Assembly (NCBI GenBank): GCA_041574955.1 | Contig: JBFGNS010000140.1 | Span: 1 to 11,076, forward strand | Length of the DNA: 11,076 nucleotides | Direction: 5' to 3' | Source of the DNA: CALZJC01 sp041574955 | Lineage (GTDB): Bacteria > Acidobacteriota > Thermoanaerobaculia > Multivoradales > JAHEKO01 | Part shown: in pieces, positions 4,386 through 11,076 of the stretch | How the letters are laid out: each line of letters starts with the position of its first letter | How positions within the stretch are numbered: position 1 is the stretch's first letter | Notes under the pieces: model-generated | Databases searched by the model: none | Told to the model about the DNA's origin: nothing | What the model saw: the letters and a program-made list of their open reading frames with translations, nothing else | Translations under genes and position numbers: made by a program

Positions 4386-5744
4386 ATGCAGAGACTCGCC
4401 CGCCCCCGCCTCGCCGACTGGCGCGCGGCGCTGGGCCTGGCCCTGCTGCTATCGCTGCCGCTGTCCGGCTGCGGGGCGGAGGATCCACCGACCGACGGTG
4501 AGCCGGCGGCCGCGGAGGCGGGCGCGGAGGCGGGCGAAGGGACCGAAGAGGCGGCGGCTGACGAAGAGGCCGCCGAAGAGGGCGAAGAAGAGGGCGAAGG
4601 CCGCCGGCGGCGCGAGTCGACCACCACGGTGCGCACCGCGCCCGTCGTGCGCCGCGACCTGGTGCTGCCGGTCAAGGCCGAGGGCCGGGTGCGGGCGCGC
4701 CACGCCAGCGACATCAAGTTCGAGCGCGTCGGCCGCGTCGACCGGATCTACGTGAGCGAGGGCCAGCGGGTACGCCGCGGGCAGGTGCTGGCGCGGCTCG
4801 ACGACCGCGAGCTGCGCCTGGCTCTCGAGGAGGCCAACTCGCGCTACCTCCAGGGGCTGGCCCAGCTGGCGGTGGAGGAGGACAAGCACCGCGGCGGCGC
4901 CAACGCCGAGCGCTCGCTCGAGCGCCAGCGCGCCGAGCTCGAGCGGCGCGAGCAGGCCGGCGAGATCAGCCGCGAGGAGCGGCTCGACCTGGAGCTCGAG
5001 CTGGGCATGGCGGCGGTGCGCGAGGGCGCCTACCGGCGCGAGCTGCTCGAGGTGCGTAGCGGCGTCGCCGCGGCGCGCGCCGACGCCGCGCGCCTCAAGA
5101 TCGAGCTCGAGCGCACCGAGGTGCGGGCGCCGTTCGCCGGCGTGGTCAGCGGCGTCGACCTGAGCCCGGGCGAGAACGTGCAGGTCGGGCAGATCCTCTG
5201 CCGGCTGGTCGACGACGTCAACGTCGAGGCGGCGGTAGGCGTGCTCGAGAGCGATCTGGCGGTGGTCGAGGTCGGCAAGCCGGCGCTGCTCGAGGTGCCG
5301 GCGCTGGGCCGGACCATCCCGCTCACCGTCGACGTCGTCGACCCGGAGGTCGCCAGCGACAGCCGCACCTGCCGGGTGCTGCTGCGGCTGCGCGGCGACG
5401 AGCAGCGGGTCAAGCCGGGCATGTTCGTGCGCGCAGCGATCGCCGGCGAGGTCTTTTCCGACCGCCTGCTGGTGCCGCGCACGGCGATCGTCACCCGCGA
5501 CGGCCGGCCGGTGGTGTTCAAGGTCGAGGACGGCCGCGCCCTGTGGGTCTACGTCCAGCTCGGCCGCCAGAACGACCAGCTGGTCGAGATCGAGCGCATC
5601 GACCAGGGCGGGCCGCTCGATCCGGGCACCCCGGTAGTGGTCGACAACCACCTCACCATGACCCACAACGCCAAGGTCAGGGTGCGGGAGACGGTCGAGG
5701 TGCCCGACCCGTGGGGCGCCACCGCGGCGCCGGGGGACGGCTAG
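4386..5744 (+). CDS. RND efflux periplasmic adaptor subunit (membrane fusion lipoprotein)
   Basis: This is the adaptor that joins an inner-membrane RND pump to an outer-membrane channel. I chose ATG 4386 (452 aa) because it gives a normal lipoprotein signal: MQRLARPRLADWR, core ALGLALLLSLP, lipobox LSGC with the lipidated Cys at 29, and AGGCGG 4 nt upstream. GTG 4350 and ATG 4359 are in-frame alternatives that would add 12 or 9 residues. After Cys29 comes a roughly 43-residue acidic Ala/Glu/Gly linker (30-72) made of 4-residue repeats, then RRRR (73-76). The first lipoyl half-motif is at about 96-140 (VGRVDRIYVSEGQRVRRGQV), the alpha-hairpin coiled coil at about 141-240, and the second lipoyl half at 241-276 (TEVRAPFAGVVSGVDLSPGE). 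A beta-barrel covers about 277-355 (VKPGMFVRA at 342-350) and a membrane-proximal domain about 360-435 (LLVPRTAIVTRDGRPVVFKV). The gap to the permease gene is 33 nt. Substrate cannot be inferred. Confidence 0.92.
   Translation: MQRLARPRLADWRAALGLALLLSLPLSGCGAEDPPTDGEPAAAEAGAEAGEGTEEAAADEEAAEEGEEEGEGRRRRESTTTVRTAPVVRRDLVLPVKAEGRVRARHASDIKFERVGRVDRIYVSEGQRVRRGQVLARLDDRELRLALEEANSRYLQGLAQLAVEEDKHRGGANAERSLERQRAELERREQAGEISREERLDLELELGMAAVREGAYRRELLEVRSGVAAARADAARLKIELERTEVRAPFAGVVSGVDLSPGENVQVGQILCRLVDDVNVEAAVGVLESDLAVVEVGKPALLEVPALGRTIPLTVDVVDPEVASDSRTCRVLLRLRGDEQRVKPGMFVRAAIAGEVFSDRLLVPRTAIVTRDGRPVVFKVEDGRALWVYVQLGRQNDQLVEIERIDQGGPLDPGTPVVVDNHLTMTHNAKVRVRETVEVPDPWGATAAPGDG
4512..4598 (+). repeat. 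In-frame 12-bp tandem repeats coding for the adaptor's acidic linker
   Basis: GCGGAGGCGGGC occurs twice in a row (4512-4523, 4524-4535) and encodes AEAG-AEAG. A second family follows: GAAGAGGCGGCG (4545-4556), six bases, GAAGAGGCCGCC (4563-4574), then GAAGAGGGCGAA twice (4575-4586, 4587-4598), encoding EEAA...EEAA-EEGE-EEGE. All units are multiples of three and in frame, so changes in copy number would alter linker length without breaking the protein. Confidence 0.8.
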
Positions 5745-5777
5745 GCCGCGGCCCGGCCCGGCCCCGGCAGGCAGTCG

Positions 5778-8700
5778 ATGCTACGCACCGCCCTCGAGCG
5801 GCCGATCGCGGTCAGCATGCTGTTCGCGGCGCTGCTGCTGGTCGGCGGCCTGAGCTACTCGCGGCTGGCGGTCGATCTGCTGCCATCGATCGTCTATCCG
5901 CGGCTCACCGTCCTCACCGTCTACGAGGACATCCCGGCCGAGGACCTGGAGCGGCTGGTCACCCAGCGGCTGGAGGAGGCGATCACCGCCCAGACCGGGG
6001 TGAGGAACGTCTTCTCGCGCACCCGCGAGGGCGTGTCGATCATCACGGTCGAGTACGAGTGGGGCACGCAGATGGACTTCGCCAACCTCCATCTGCGCGA
6101 GGCGGTCGATCGGGTGGCGTTTCGCGAGGACTTCCCCGACGCCGCCGACCGGCCGGTGATCCTGCGCTGGGACCCCAGCTCGCGGCCGATCAGCATCCTG
6201 GTGCTCGAGGGCAGCGGGCGTCTGGCGGCGCTCACCGAGTTCGCTCGCGAGGTGGTCAAGCCGGCGCTCGAGCAGGTCGACGGCATCAGCCGGGCGGAGG
6301 TGGTGGGGGGCGCCGACCGCGAGATCCTGGTCGAGCCCGACGCCCGCAAGATGGCGGTCTACGGCATCGACGTCGAGGATCTGCGGCGGGCGCTGGTGCG
6401 GTCGAACATCTCGTTTCCCGGCGGCAAGGTCAGGCAGGGGCCGCTCCACCTGAGCTTGAGGATCGACGGCGAGTTCGAGCGGCTGGACGACATCGCGGCC
6501 ACCCACGTCGGGCTGGCCGGCGGCTCGCCGGTGCGGGTCGCCGACGTGGCGCGGGTGGTCGACACCGTCAAGGAGCCCGAGGGGATGACCCTGCTGGGCG
6601 ACCGCACGGTGGTCTCGATGCTGATCTACAAGGAGCCCGAGGCCAACACCCTGCTGGTGTCCGAGGCGCTCGACGAAGCCCTGGCGGTGGTGTCGGACGA
6701 CTACCCGGACTTCGGCTACGAGTTCGTCTACCGCGACGCGTCGCACGTGCGGGCGTCGTTCGAGGGACTGGTGCAGGCGCTGCTGCTCGGCGGCGCGCTG
6801 GCGATCGCGGTGCTGTTCGTCTTTCTCGGCGACCTGCGCAGCCCGTGGGTTGTGGGGCTCGCCATCCCGGTGTCGATCGTCATCACCTTCGGCCTGCTCT
6901 ACTTCGGCGACGTCAAGCTCAACCTGATGAGCCTGGGCGGGCTGTCGCTGGCCGCCGGCATGCTGGTCGACAACTCGATCGTGGTGCTCGAGAACATCAA
7001 CCGCCACCTGGCGCTGCGCCGCGGCACCGCCCCCCCAGCCGCGCCCGACTCGCCGCTGACGCCCTCCGGACGGCGGCGGCAGGTGGCGCAAGCCGCCTAC
7101 CAGGGCACGCGTGAGATGGCGCGTCCGGTGGTGGCGGCGAGCCTCACCACCATCGCGGTGTTCTTCCCGGTGGTCTACGTGCCGGGCATCGCCGGGGCGT
7201 TCTTCCGCGACCAGGCGCTCACCGTCACCTTCTCCCTGCTGGTTTCGATCGGCGCGGCGCTGCTGCTCCAGCCGGTGCTCTCGGCGCGCATCCTGCGCGC
7301 CCGCGAGCGCGGCCCGCGCGGGCTGTTCCGCCTGTTCGCCCGCGGGCTCGAGCGGATCCACGACCTCTACCACCCGCTCCTGGTGCGAGCGCTCAGGCGG
7401 CCGCTGCCGCTGCTGGTGGTGACGCTGCTCGGCGTGGCAGCCGCCGGCTGGTGGGGGCTCGGGCTCGAGCGCAGCTTCCTGCCCCAGCGCAGCCTGGGCG
7501 ACGTGCGGCTCGATCTCGAGCTGCCCGCCGGCACGCCGCTCGAGCAGACCGCGGCCGAGGTGGCCGAGCTGGCCGATTTCATCGAGCGGCAGCCGGGCGT
7601 GCGCGCGGTCTTCAGCCAGGTCGGCCAGACCGAGCGCACGCTCGCCGCGGTGCAGGAGTACACCGCCCCCAACACCGCCCGGGTGCGGGTGATCCTGGAG
7701 CCGGGCCGCGGCGCCTGGGAGCGCGGCGAGCGGCTGCGCGCCACCATCGCCGAGCGGCTGGCGTCGAGCGCTGAGGTCGCCTACGCCTTCCGCGAGGAAG
7801 GCATCGGGCTGGGCGAGATCCTCGGCACCGGCGGCGCCGAGCTCGCCCTCGGGGTGGTCGCCGAGCTGCCGCGGGCGGCGCTCGACGCCGCCGCCGACCT
7901 GCTGGTCGAGCTGCGCGGCGTCGAAGGGCTGGTGGATCTGCAGATGGACCGGGTGCTCGGCACCACCAACGTGGTGGTGAGGCTCGACCGCGAGGAGATC
8001 CTGCGCCGCGGCCTCGACCCCGACCGCCTGGCGCGCGAGCTGCAGGCGCGGGTGGCGGGCATCGAGGCGACCTTCTTCAACGAGATCGACCAGCGCATCG
8101 ACATCGCCATCCGCCTGCCGCTCGACGAGCGGCGCGACCTGGCCGCCGCGCTGTCGGCCTCGATCCCGCTGGCCGGCGGCCAGACGGTGCCGCTGGCCAC
8201 CTTCCTCACGCTCGAGGAGGAGCGCCCGGTGCGCGAGCTCAAGCGGCGCAACCAGCAGCGCTGGGTCACGATCTCGGGCAACCTCGAGGGCAGGAGCCTC
8301 GAGAGCGCCTGGCGCGAGACCGAGGCGATCGCCGAGCGCATCCTGCCCGGCGGCGTGCAGCTGGTCGAGGAGGGCGAGCGGCAGGAGATGGCGCGCTCCT
8401 TCCGCGACCTGGGGCTGGCGATGCTGCTGGCGATGCTGCTGGTCTACATGATCCTGGCCGGCCAGTTCGAGTCGTTCCTCGATCCGCTGCTGATCGCGGC
8501 GGTCATCCCGATCGGGCTGGCCGGCTCGGTGGTGGCGATCGGCGCCACCGGCGGCAGCATCAACGTGCTGTCGCTGATCGGCGCCTTGGCGCTGCTCGGC
8601 ATCGCGGTCAACGACGCCATCGTCAAGGTGGACACCATCCGGCGGCTGCGCTCCGAGGGGATGGCGGGTCCGGCGGCGGTCCTCGAGGCCAGCCGGCTGC

Positions 8701-8909
8701 GGCTGCGGCCGATCCTGATGACCAGCGCCACCACCGTGCTGGCGATGGTGCCGATGGCGATCGGCCTGGGCAGCGGCGAGCAGCTGCAGCGGCCGCTGGC
8801 GATCACCATCATCGGCGGCCTGACGCTGACCACCCTGCTGACGCTGTTCGTGACGCCGACCCTCTACCGGCTGGCGCACCGCATCGAGCCGCCGCCCGCC
8901 GACGCATGA
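5778..8909 (+). CDS. RND efflux permease (first of two), AcrB/HAE-like
   Basis: This complete 1043-residue inner-membrane pump exports substrates using the proton gradient. Twelve helices can be placed: TM1 about 9-29, TM2 333-350, TM3 358-376, TM4 383-404, TM5 451-470, TM6 480-501, TM7 543-562, TM8 878-896, TM9 903-923, TM10 928-950, TM11 978-997 and TM12 about 1006-1030, with large periplasmic loops after TM1 and TM7 as in all RND pumps. TM4 reads GMLVDNSIVVLENI with D398 and N399, where AcrB has Asp407-Asp408. TM10 reads GIAVNDAIVKVD (941-952) with N945 at the AcrB Lys940 position, plus D946 and K950 nearby. TM11 starts LRPILMT (R977). The TM4-TM5 loop carries an insert of about 18-20 residues (about 416-434, rich in Pro and Arg) compared with AcrB. 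The start ATG has only a weak AGG upstream, so coupling to the adaptor gene is likely. Its stop overlaps the next start as ATGA. The substrate is unknown. Confidence 0.93.
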   Translation: MLRTALERPIAVSMLFAALLLVGGLSYSRLAVDLLPSIVYPRLTVLTVYEDIPAEDLERLVTQRLEEAITAQTGVRNVFSRTREGVSIITVEYEWGTQMDFANLHLREAVDRVAFREDFPDAADRPVILRWDPSSRPISILVLEGSGRLAALTEFAREVVKPALEQVDGISRAEVVGGADREILVEPDARKMAVYGIDVEDLRRALVRSNISFPGGKVRQGPLHLSLRIDGEFERLDDIAATHVGLAGGSPVRVADVARVVDTVKEPEGMTLLGDRTVVSMLIYKEPEANTLLVSEALDEALAVVSDDYPDFGYEFVYRDASHVRASFEGLVQALLLGGALAIAVLFVFLGDLRSPWVVGLAIPVSIVITFGLLYFGDVKLNLMSLGGLSLAAGMLVDNSIVVLENINRHLALRRGTAPPAAPDSPLTPSGRRRQVAQAAYQGTREMARPVVAASLTTIAVFFPVVYVPGIAGAFFRDQALTVTFSLLVSIGAALLLQPVLSARILRARERGPRGLFRLFARGLERIHDLYHPLLVRALRRPLPLLVVTLLGVAAAGWWGLGLERSFLPQRSLGDVRLDLELPAGTPLEQTAAEVAELADFIERQPGVRAVFSQVGQTERTLAAVQEYTAPNTARVRVILEPGRGAWERGERLRATIAERLASSAEVAYAFREEGIGLGEILGTGGAELALGVVAELPRAALDAAADLLVELRGVEGLVDLQMDRVLGTTNVVVRLDREEILRRGLDPDRLARELQARVAGIEATFFNEIDQRIDIAIRLPLDERRDLAAALSASIPLAGGQTVPLATFLTLEEERPVRELKRRNQQRWVTISGNLEGRSLESAWRETEAIAERILPGGVQLVEEGERQEMARSFRDLGLAMLLAMLLVYMILAGQFESFLDPLLIAAVIPIGLAGSVVAIGATGGSINVLSLIGALALLGIAVNDAIVKVDTIRRLRSEGMAGPAAVLEASRLRLRPILMTSATTVLAMVPMAIGLGSGEQLQRPLAITIIGGLTLTTLLTLFVTPTLYRLAHRIEPPPADA

Positions 8910-11076
8910 CCCGCTTCTTCGTCCGCCATCCGGTCACCACCTGGATGATCTTCCTCGCCTTCGCGGTGCTAGCGGTCTACGCCATCCCGCGCATCGAGAT
9001 CGAGGCGCTGCCCGAGGTCGACCTGCCGTCGCTGACCGTGACCACGCGCTGGCAGGGCGCCTCGCCCAAGGCGGTGCAGCGCGCCCTGACGCGGCCGATC
9101 GAGGAGGCGGTCAGAAACGTCCACGGCGTCGAGTCGGTCAAGTCGACCAGCCGGGCGGGCGAGTCCCAGGTCGAGGTCGAGTTCCGGCGCGAGGTCGACC
9201 TCGACTTCGCGCGCCTCCACCTGAGCGAGCAGCTCGGCGCCATCCGGCGCGACCTGCCGCTCAACGCCAGCCCGCCGCTGGTCGTGCCGTTCGTGCCCGA
9301 GGAGTTCGAGACCCAGCAGTTCTTCACCTTCAGCGTCGAGTCGCCGCTCGAGCCCAACGAGCTCAGGGAGCTGGGCGAGAAGTGGATCGTGCCCCAGGTG
9401 CTGGCGGTCGACGGCGTCGCCGACGCCCAGGTGCGGGGTGGCGCACGGCCGCTGGTCGAGATCGCGCTCGACCGCCAGCGGCTCGATCTGTACCGCATCA
9501 CCGCCGACCAGGTGTTCGCCGCGGTCGACCGGCTGGACGAGCTGGCGGGCGCCGGCGCGGTGCGCGACGGCGGCCTCGAAAAGCTGGTGGCGCTGCGCGA
9601 GCCGGTCGACCTCGCCCGCATCGAGAGCGCCGTCGTGGGCTACCGCGGCGGCCGCGCCTACACCCTCGCCGAGCTGGGCGAGGTGCGCGCCTCGTTCGAG
9701 GACCCGTCCTACTTCGTGCGCGCCAACGGCCGCAACGTGATCCAGGTGCAGGTCGAGAAGCGCAGCGGCGGCAACTCGGTCGGCGTCAGCCGCGACCTGC
9801 GCCGGGCGCTACCGAGGATCGCCGAGCGCACCCCCGCCGAAGTGGTGCTGCGGGTCGACGAGGACGAGGGCCGCGAGCTCGAAGACAAGCTGCGCGAGCT
9901 GGTCGGCCGCTCGCTCGCGATCCTGGTGCTGCTGTTCCTGCTGCTCGCCTTGAGCCTGCGGCAGGTGCGGCTGACCGCCATCGTAGTGGCCTCGATCCTG
10001 TTCTCGCTGGTGATCTGCCTGAGCCTGTTCTACTTCCTCGAGCTGTCGGTCAACTTCATCACCATCAGCGGGCTGACCATCTGCTTCGGCATGCTGCTCG
10101 ACAACAGCATCCTGGTGCTGGACGCCGTGCACCGGCGCCTCGAGGGGCTCGAGCGGGCGGCGCGCGACGGCCTCGACCGGGCGGCGCGCGCGCGCGTGGC
10201 GGTCGAGACCATCATCGCCGGCACGCGCGAGGTGCTGTTCCCGATCCTCGCCACCACCGTCACCACCATGGTGGCGTTCCTGTCGTTCATCTTCCTGTCG
10301 GGCCGCCTGGCGCTCTACTACGTGCCGCTGGCGGTGTCGATTGCCACCGCCATGTTCGCCTCGGTGTTCGTCGCCTTCGGCTGGATCCCGGTGGTGCTGA
10401 ACCAGCTCTGGGTGCCGCGGCTGCTCGCCCGCCAGGGCACCGGCGAGCGCGGCGTGGGCGAGCGCGAGATCGAGCGCTACGTCGACGAGCTGCCGGATCT
10501 GACCGCCAAGCCGCGCGGCCTCGAGCGCGCCATCGGCTGGAACCTGCTGCTCTGGCCGCTGCTGGTGCCGGCGCTGGCGGCGCTCTTCTACTGGGGCGCC
10601 ACGGTCTACCAGGACGACGTCGTCAAGGGCGGCTTCTTCCGCATGCCCGAAGACGACAAGCTGATCTTCTTCATGCGCATGGCCGAGGGCACCGACGTCG
10701 AGGTCACCTCGGAGACCATGCTGCGGTTCGAGAGCCGGCTGCTGCCGATCCACGACGGCGCCGAGATGCGCGCCACGGTGTTCGGCAACCGGGCGTACAT
10801 GGAGGTCGAGTTCGACGACTACCTGCTGACCACCGGCATCCCGCTGCTCTACCGCTCGCTGCTGGTCGAGCTGGCCGACGTCACCGGCGGCACCGCGATC
10901 TACATCTCGGGGTTCGACGAGTCGCCGTATCTCAAGGGCAACCTGGGCGGCTCGGCGCTCAACTCGCTGGTCAAGATCACCGGCTACAACTCGAAGCGGC
11001 TGACCGAGATCGCGGAGCTGACGGTGAGCCGGGTGGAGCGCAACCGGCGGGTGCGCAACCCGCGCATCACCGGCTC
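8906..11076 (+). CDS. RND efflux permease (second of two), cut by right edge
   Basis: The start ATG (8906-8908) shares ATGA with the stop of the first permease. The frame stays open to the window edge: 723 codons plus 2 nt of an expected roughly 1030-1050. It begins MTRFFVRHPVTTWMIFLAFA. Helices visible are TM1 about 11-28, TM2 336-352, TM3 357-381, TM4 385-409, TM5 about 438-459, TM6 about 466-490 and TM7 about 548-568; the second half of the membrane domain is missing. TM4 reads GMLLDNSILVLDAV with D399 and N400, so it also has a single Asp where AcrB has two. The first periplasmic half has the usual RND opening (IPRIEIEALPEVDLPSLTV, 27-45), and the second half contains YISGFDESPYLKGNLGGSAL and GYNSKRL near the end. 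It is clearly different in sequence from the first permease. By analogy with MdtB-MdtC, the two may form a mixed trimer, but two separate homotrimers sharing one adaptor are also possible. Confidence 0.92.
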   Translation, partial: MTRFFVRHPVTTWMIFLAFAVLAVYAIPRIEIEALPEVDLPSLTVTTRWQGASPKAVQRALTRPIEEAVRNVHGVESVKSTSRAGESQVEVEFRREVDLDFARLHLSEQLGAIRRDLPLNASPPLVVPFVPEEFETQQFFTFSVESPLEPNELRELGEKWIVPQVLAVDGVADAQVRGGARPLVEIALDRQRLDLYRITADQVFAAVDRLDELAGAGAVRDGGLEKLVALREPVDLARIESAVVGYRGGRAYTLAELGEVRASFEDPSYFVRANGRNVIQVQVEKRSGGNSVGVSRDLRRALPRIAERTPAEVVLRVDEDEGRELEDKLRELVGRSLAILVLLFLLLALSLRQVRLTAIVVASILFSLVICLSLFYFLELSVNFITISGLTICFGMLLDNSILVLDAVHRRLEGLERAARDGLDRAARARVAVETIIAGTREVLFPILATTVTTMVAFLSFIFLSGRLALYYVPLAVSIATAMFASVFVAFGWIPVVLNQLWVPRLLARQGTGERGVGEREIERYVDELPDLTAKPRGLERAIGWNLLLWPLLVPALAALFYWGATVYQDDVVKGGFFRMPEDDKLIFFMRMAEGTDVEVTSETMLRFESRLLPIHDGAEMRATVFGNRAYMEVEFDDYLLTTGIPLLYRSLLVELADVTGGTAIYISGFDESPYLKGNLGGSALNSLVKITGYNSKRLTEIAELTVSRVERNRRVRNPRITG

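Noticed and set aside
3092..4717. A 541-codon minus-strand frame across the propeller and the start of the adaptor
   Set aside because: It is low-complexity Ser/Arg/Val/Leu-rich, spans two real plus-strand genes and has no start context.
4449..5666. A 405-codon open frame antisense to the adaptor gene
   Set aside because: Same composition artefact; the plus strand has lipobox, lipoyl and barrel motifs.
5744..5777. A regulatory hairpin in the adaptor-permease gap (palindrome GGCCGCGGCC at 5744-5753)
   Set aside because: It is a simple GC-rich self-complementary run with no loop and no T-tract; nothing beyond composition supports a function.
5781..8879. A 1032-codon open frame on the minus strand, antisense to the first RND permease
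   Set aside because: Its protein is dominated by His, Gln, Arg, Asp and Ala with no domain or hydrophobic pattern. Long antisense frames are expected opposite genes with G/C-rich third positions, and the sense strand encodes an unmistakable RND pump.
9809..10753. A 314-codon minus-strand frame within the second permease
   Set aside because: It is His/Gln/Arg-rich and antisense to the TM2-TM7 region of a clear RND protein.

Overview
The window is about 11 kb of very GC-rich DNA (roughly 70% by eye) from a Gram-negative-type bacterium. Evidence for a double membrane is direct: a lipoprotein periplasmic adaptor and two RND efflux permeases. The mix of a secreted 6-bladed beta-propeller, an adaptor with an acidic linker, tandem RND pumps with a single TM4 aspartate, and a dispersed palindromic intergenic element is what I would expect from Acidobacteriota (for example the Thermoanaerobaculia side). 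This placement is inference and only moderately supported.

Layout. Positions 1-159 (minus) hold the first 53 codons of an MBOAT-type membrane O-acyltransferase that runs off the left edge. After a 178-bp divergent spacer, two plus-strand genes of unknown function follow, 338-1075 and 1084-1680. They are 8 nt apart and joined by a perfect 9-bp inverted repeat that buries the second gene's ribosome binding site and start codon. A convergent minus-strand nucleoside (uridine-type) phosphorylase, 1677-2618, meets the second gene tail to tail: both stop codons are read from the same CTAG, at the centre of a 14-bp perfect palindrome.

Positions 2619-3115 are a 497-bp non-coding stretch packed with structure: a G-quadruplex-type 8-bp tandem repeat, a 25-bp direct repeat 196 bp apart, a nested palindromic element of a kind dispersed in many bacterial genomes, and a hairpin. 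Its right end is the leader of the main operon, with a strong Shine-Dalgarno sequence.

The main operon (3116 to beyond 11076, plus) encodes a secreted 6-bladed beta-propeller protein, a lipoprotein RND adaptor, a first RND permease (1043 aa, complete) and a second RND permease (start overlapping by ATGA, truncated at the right edge). The expected machine is an inner-membrane proton-driven exporter of one or two permease types, linked by the adaptor to an outer-membrane channel that is not in the window. The role of the co-transcribed propeller is unknown and is the most interesting functional question. No regulator, RNA gene, CRISPR array, transposase or intact mobile element was seen.
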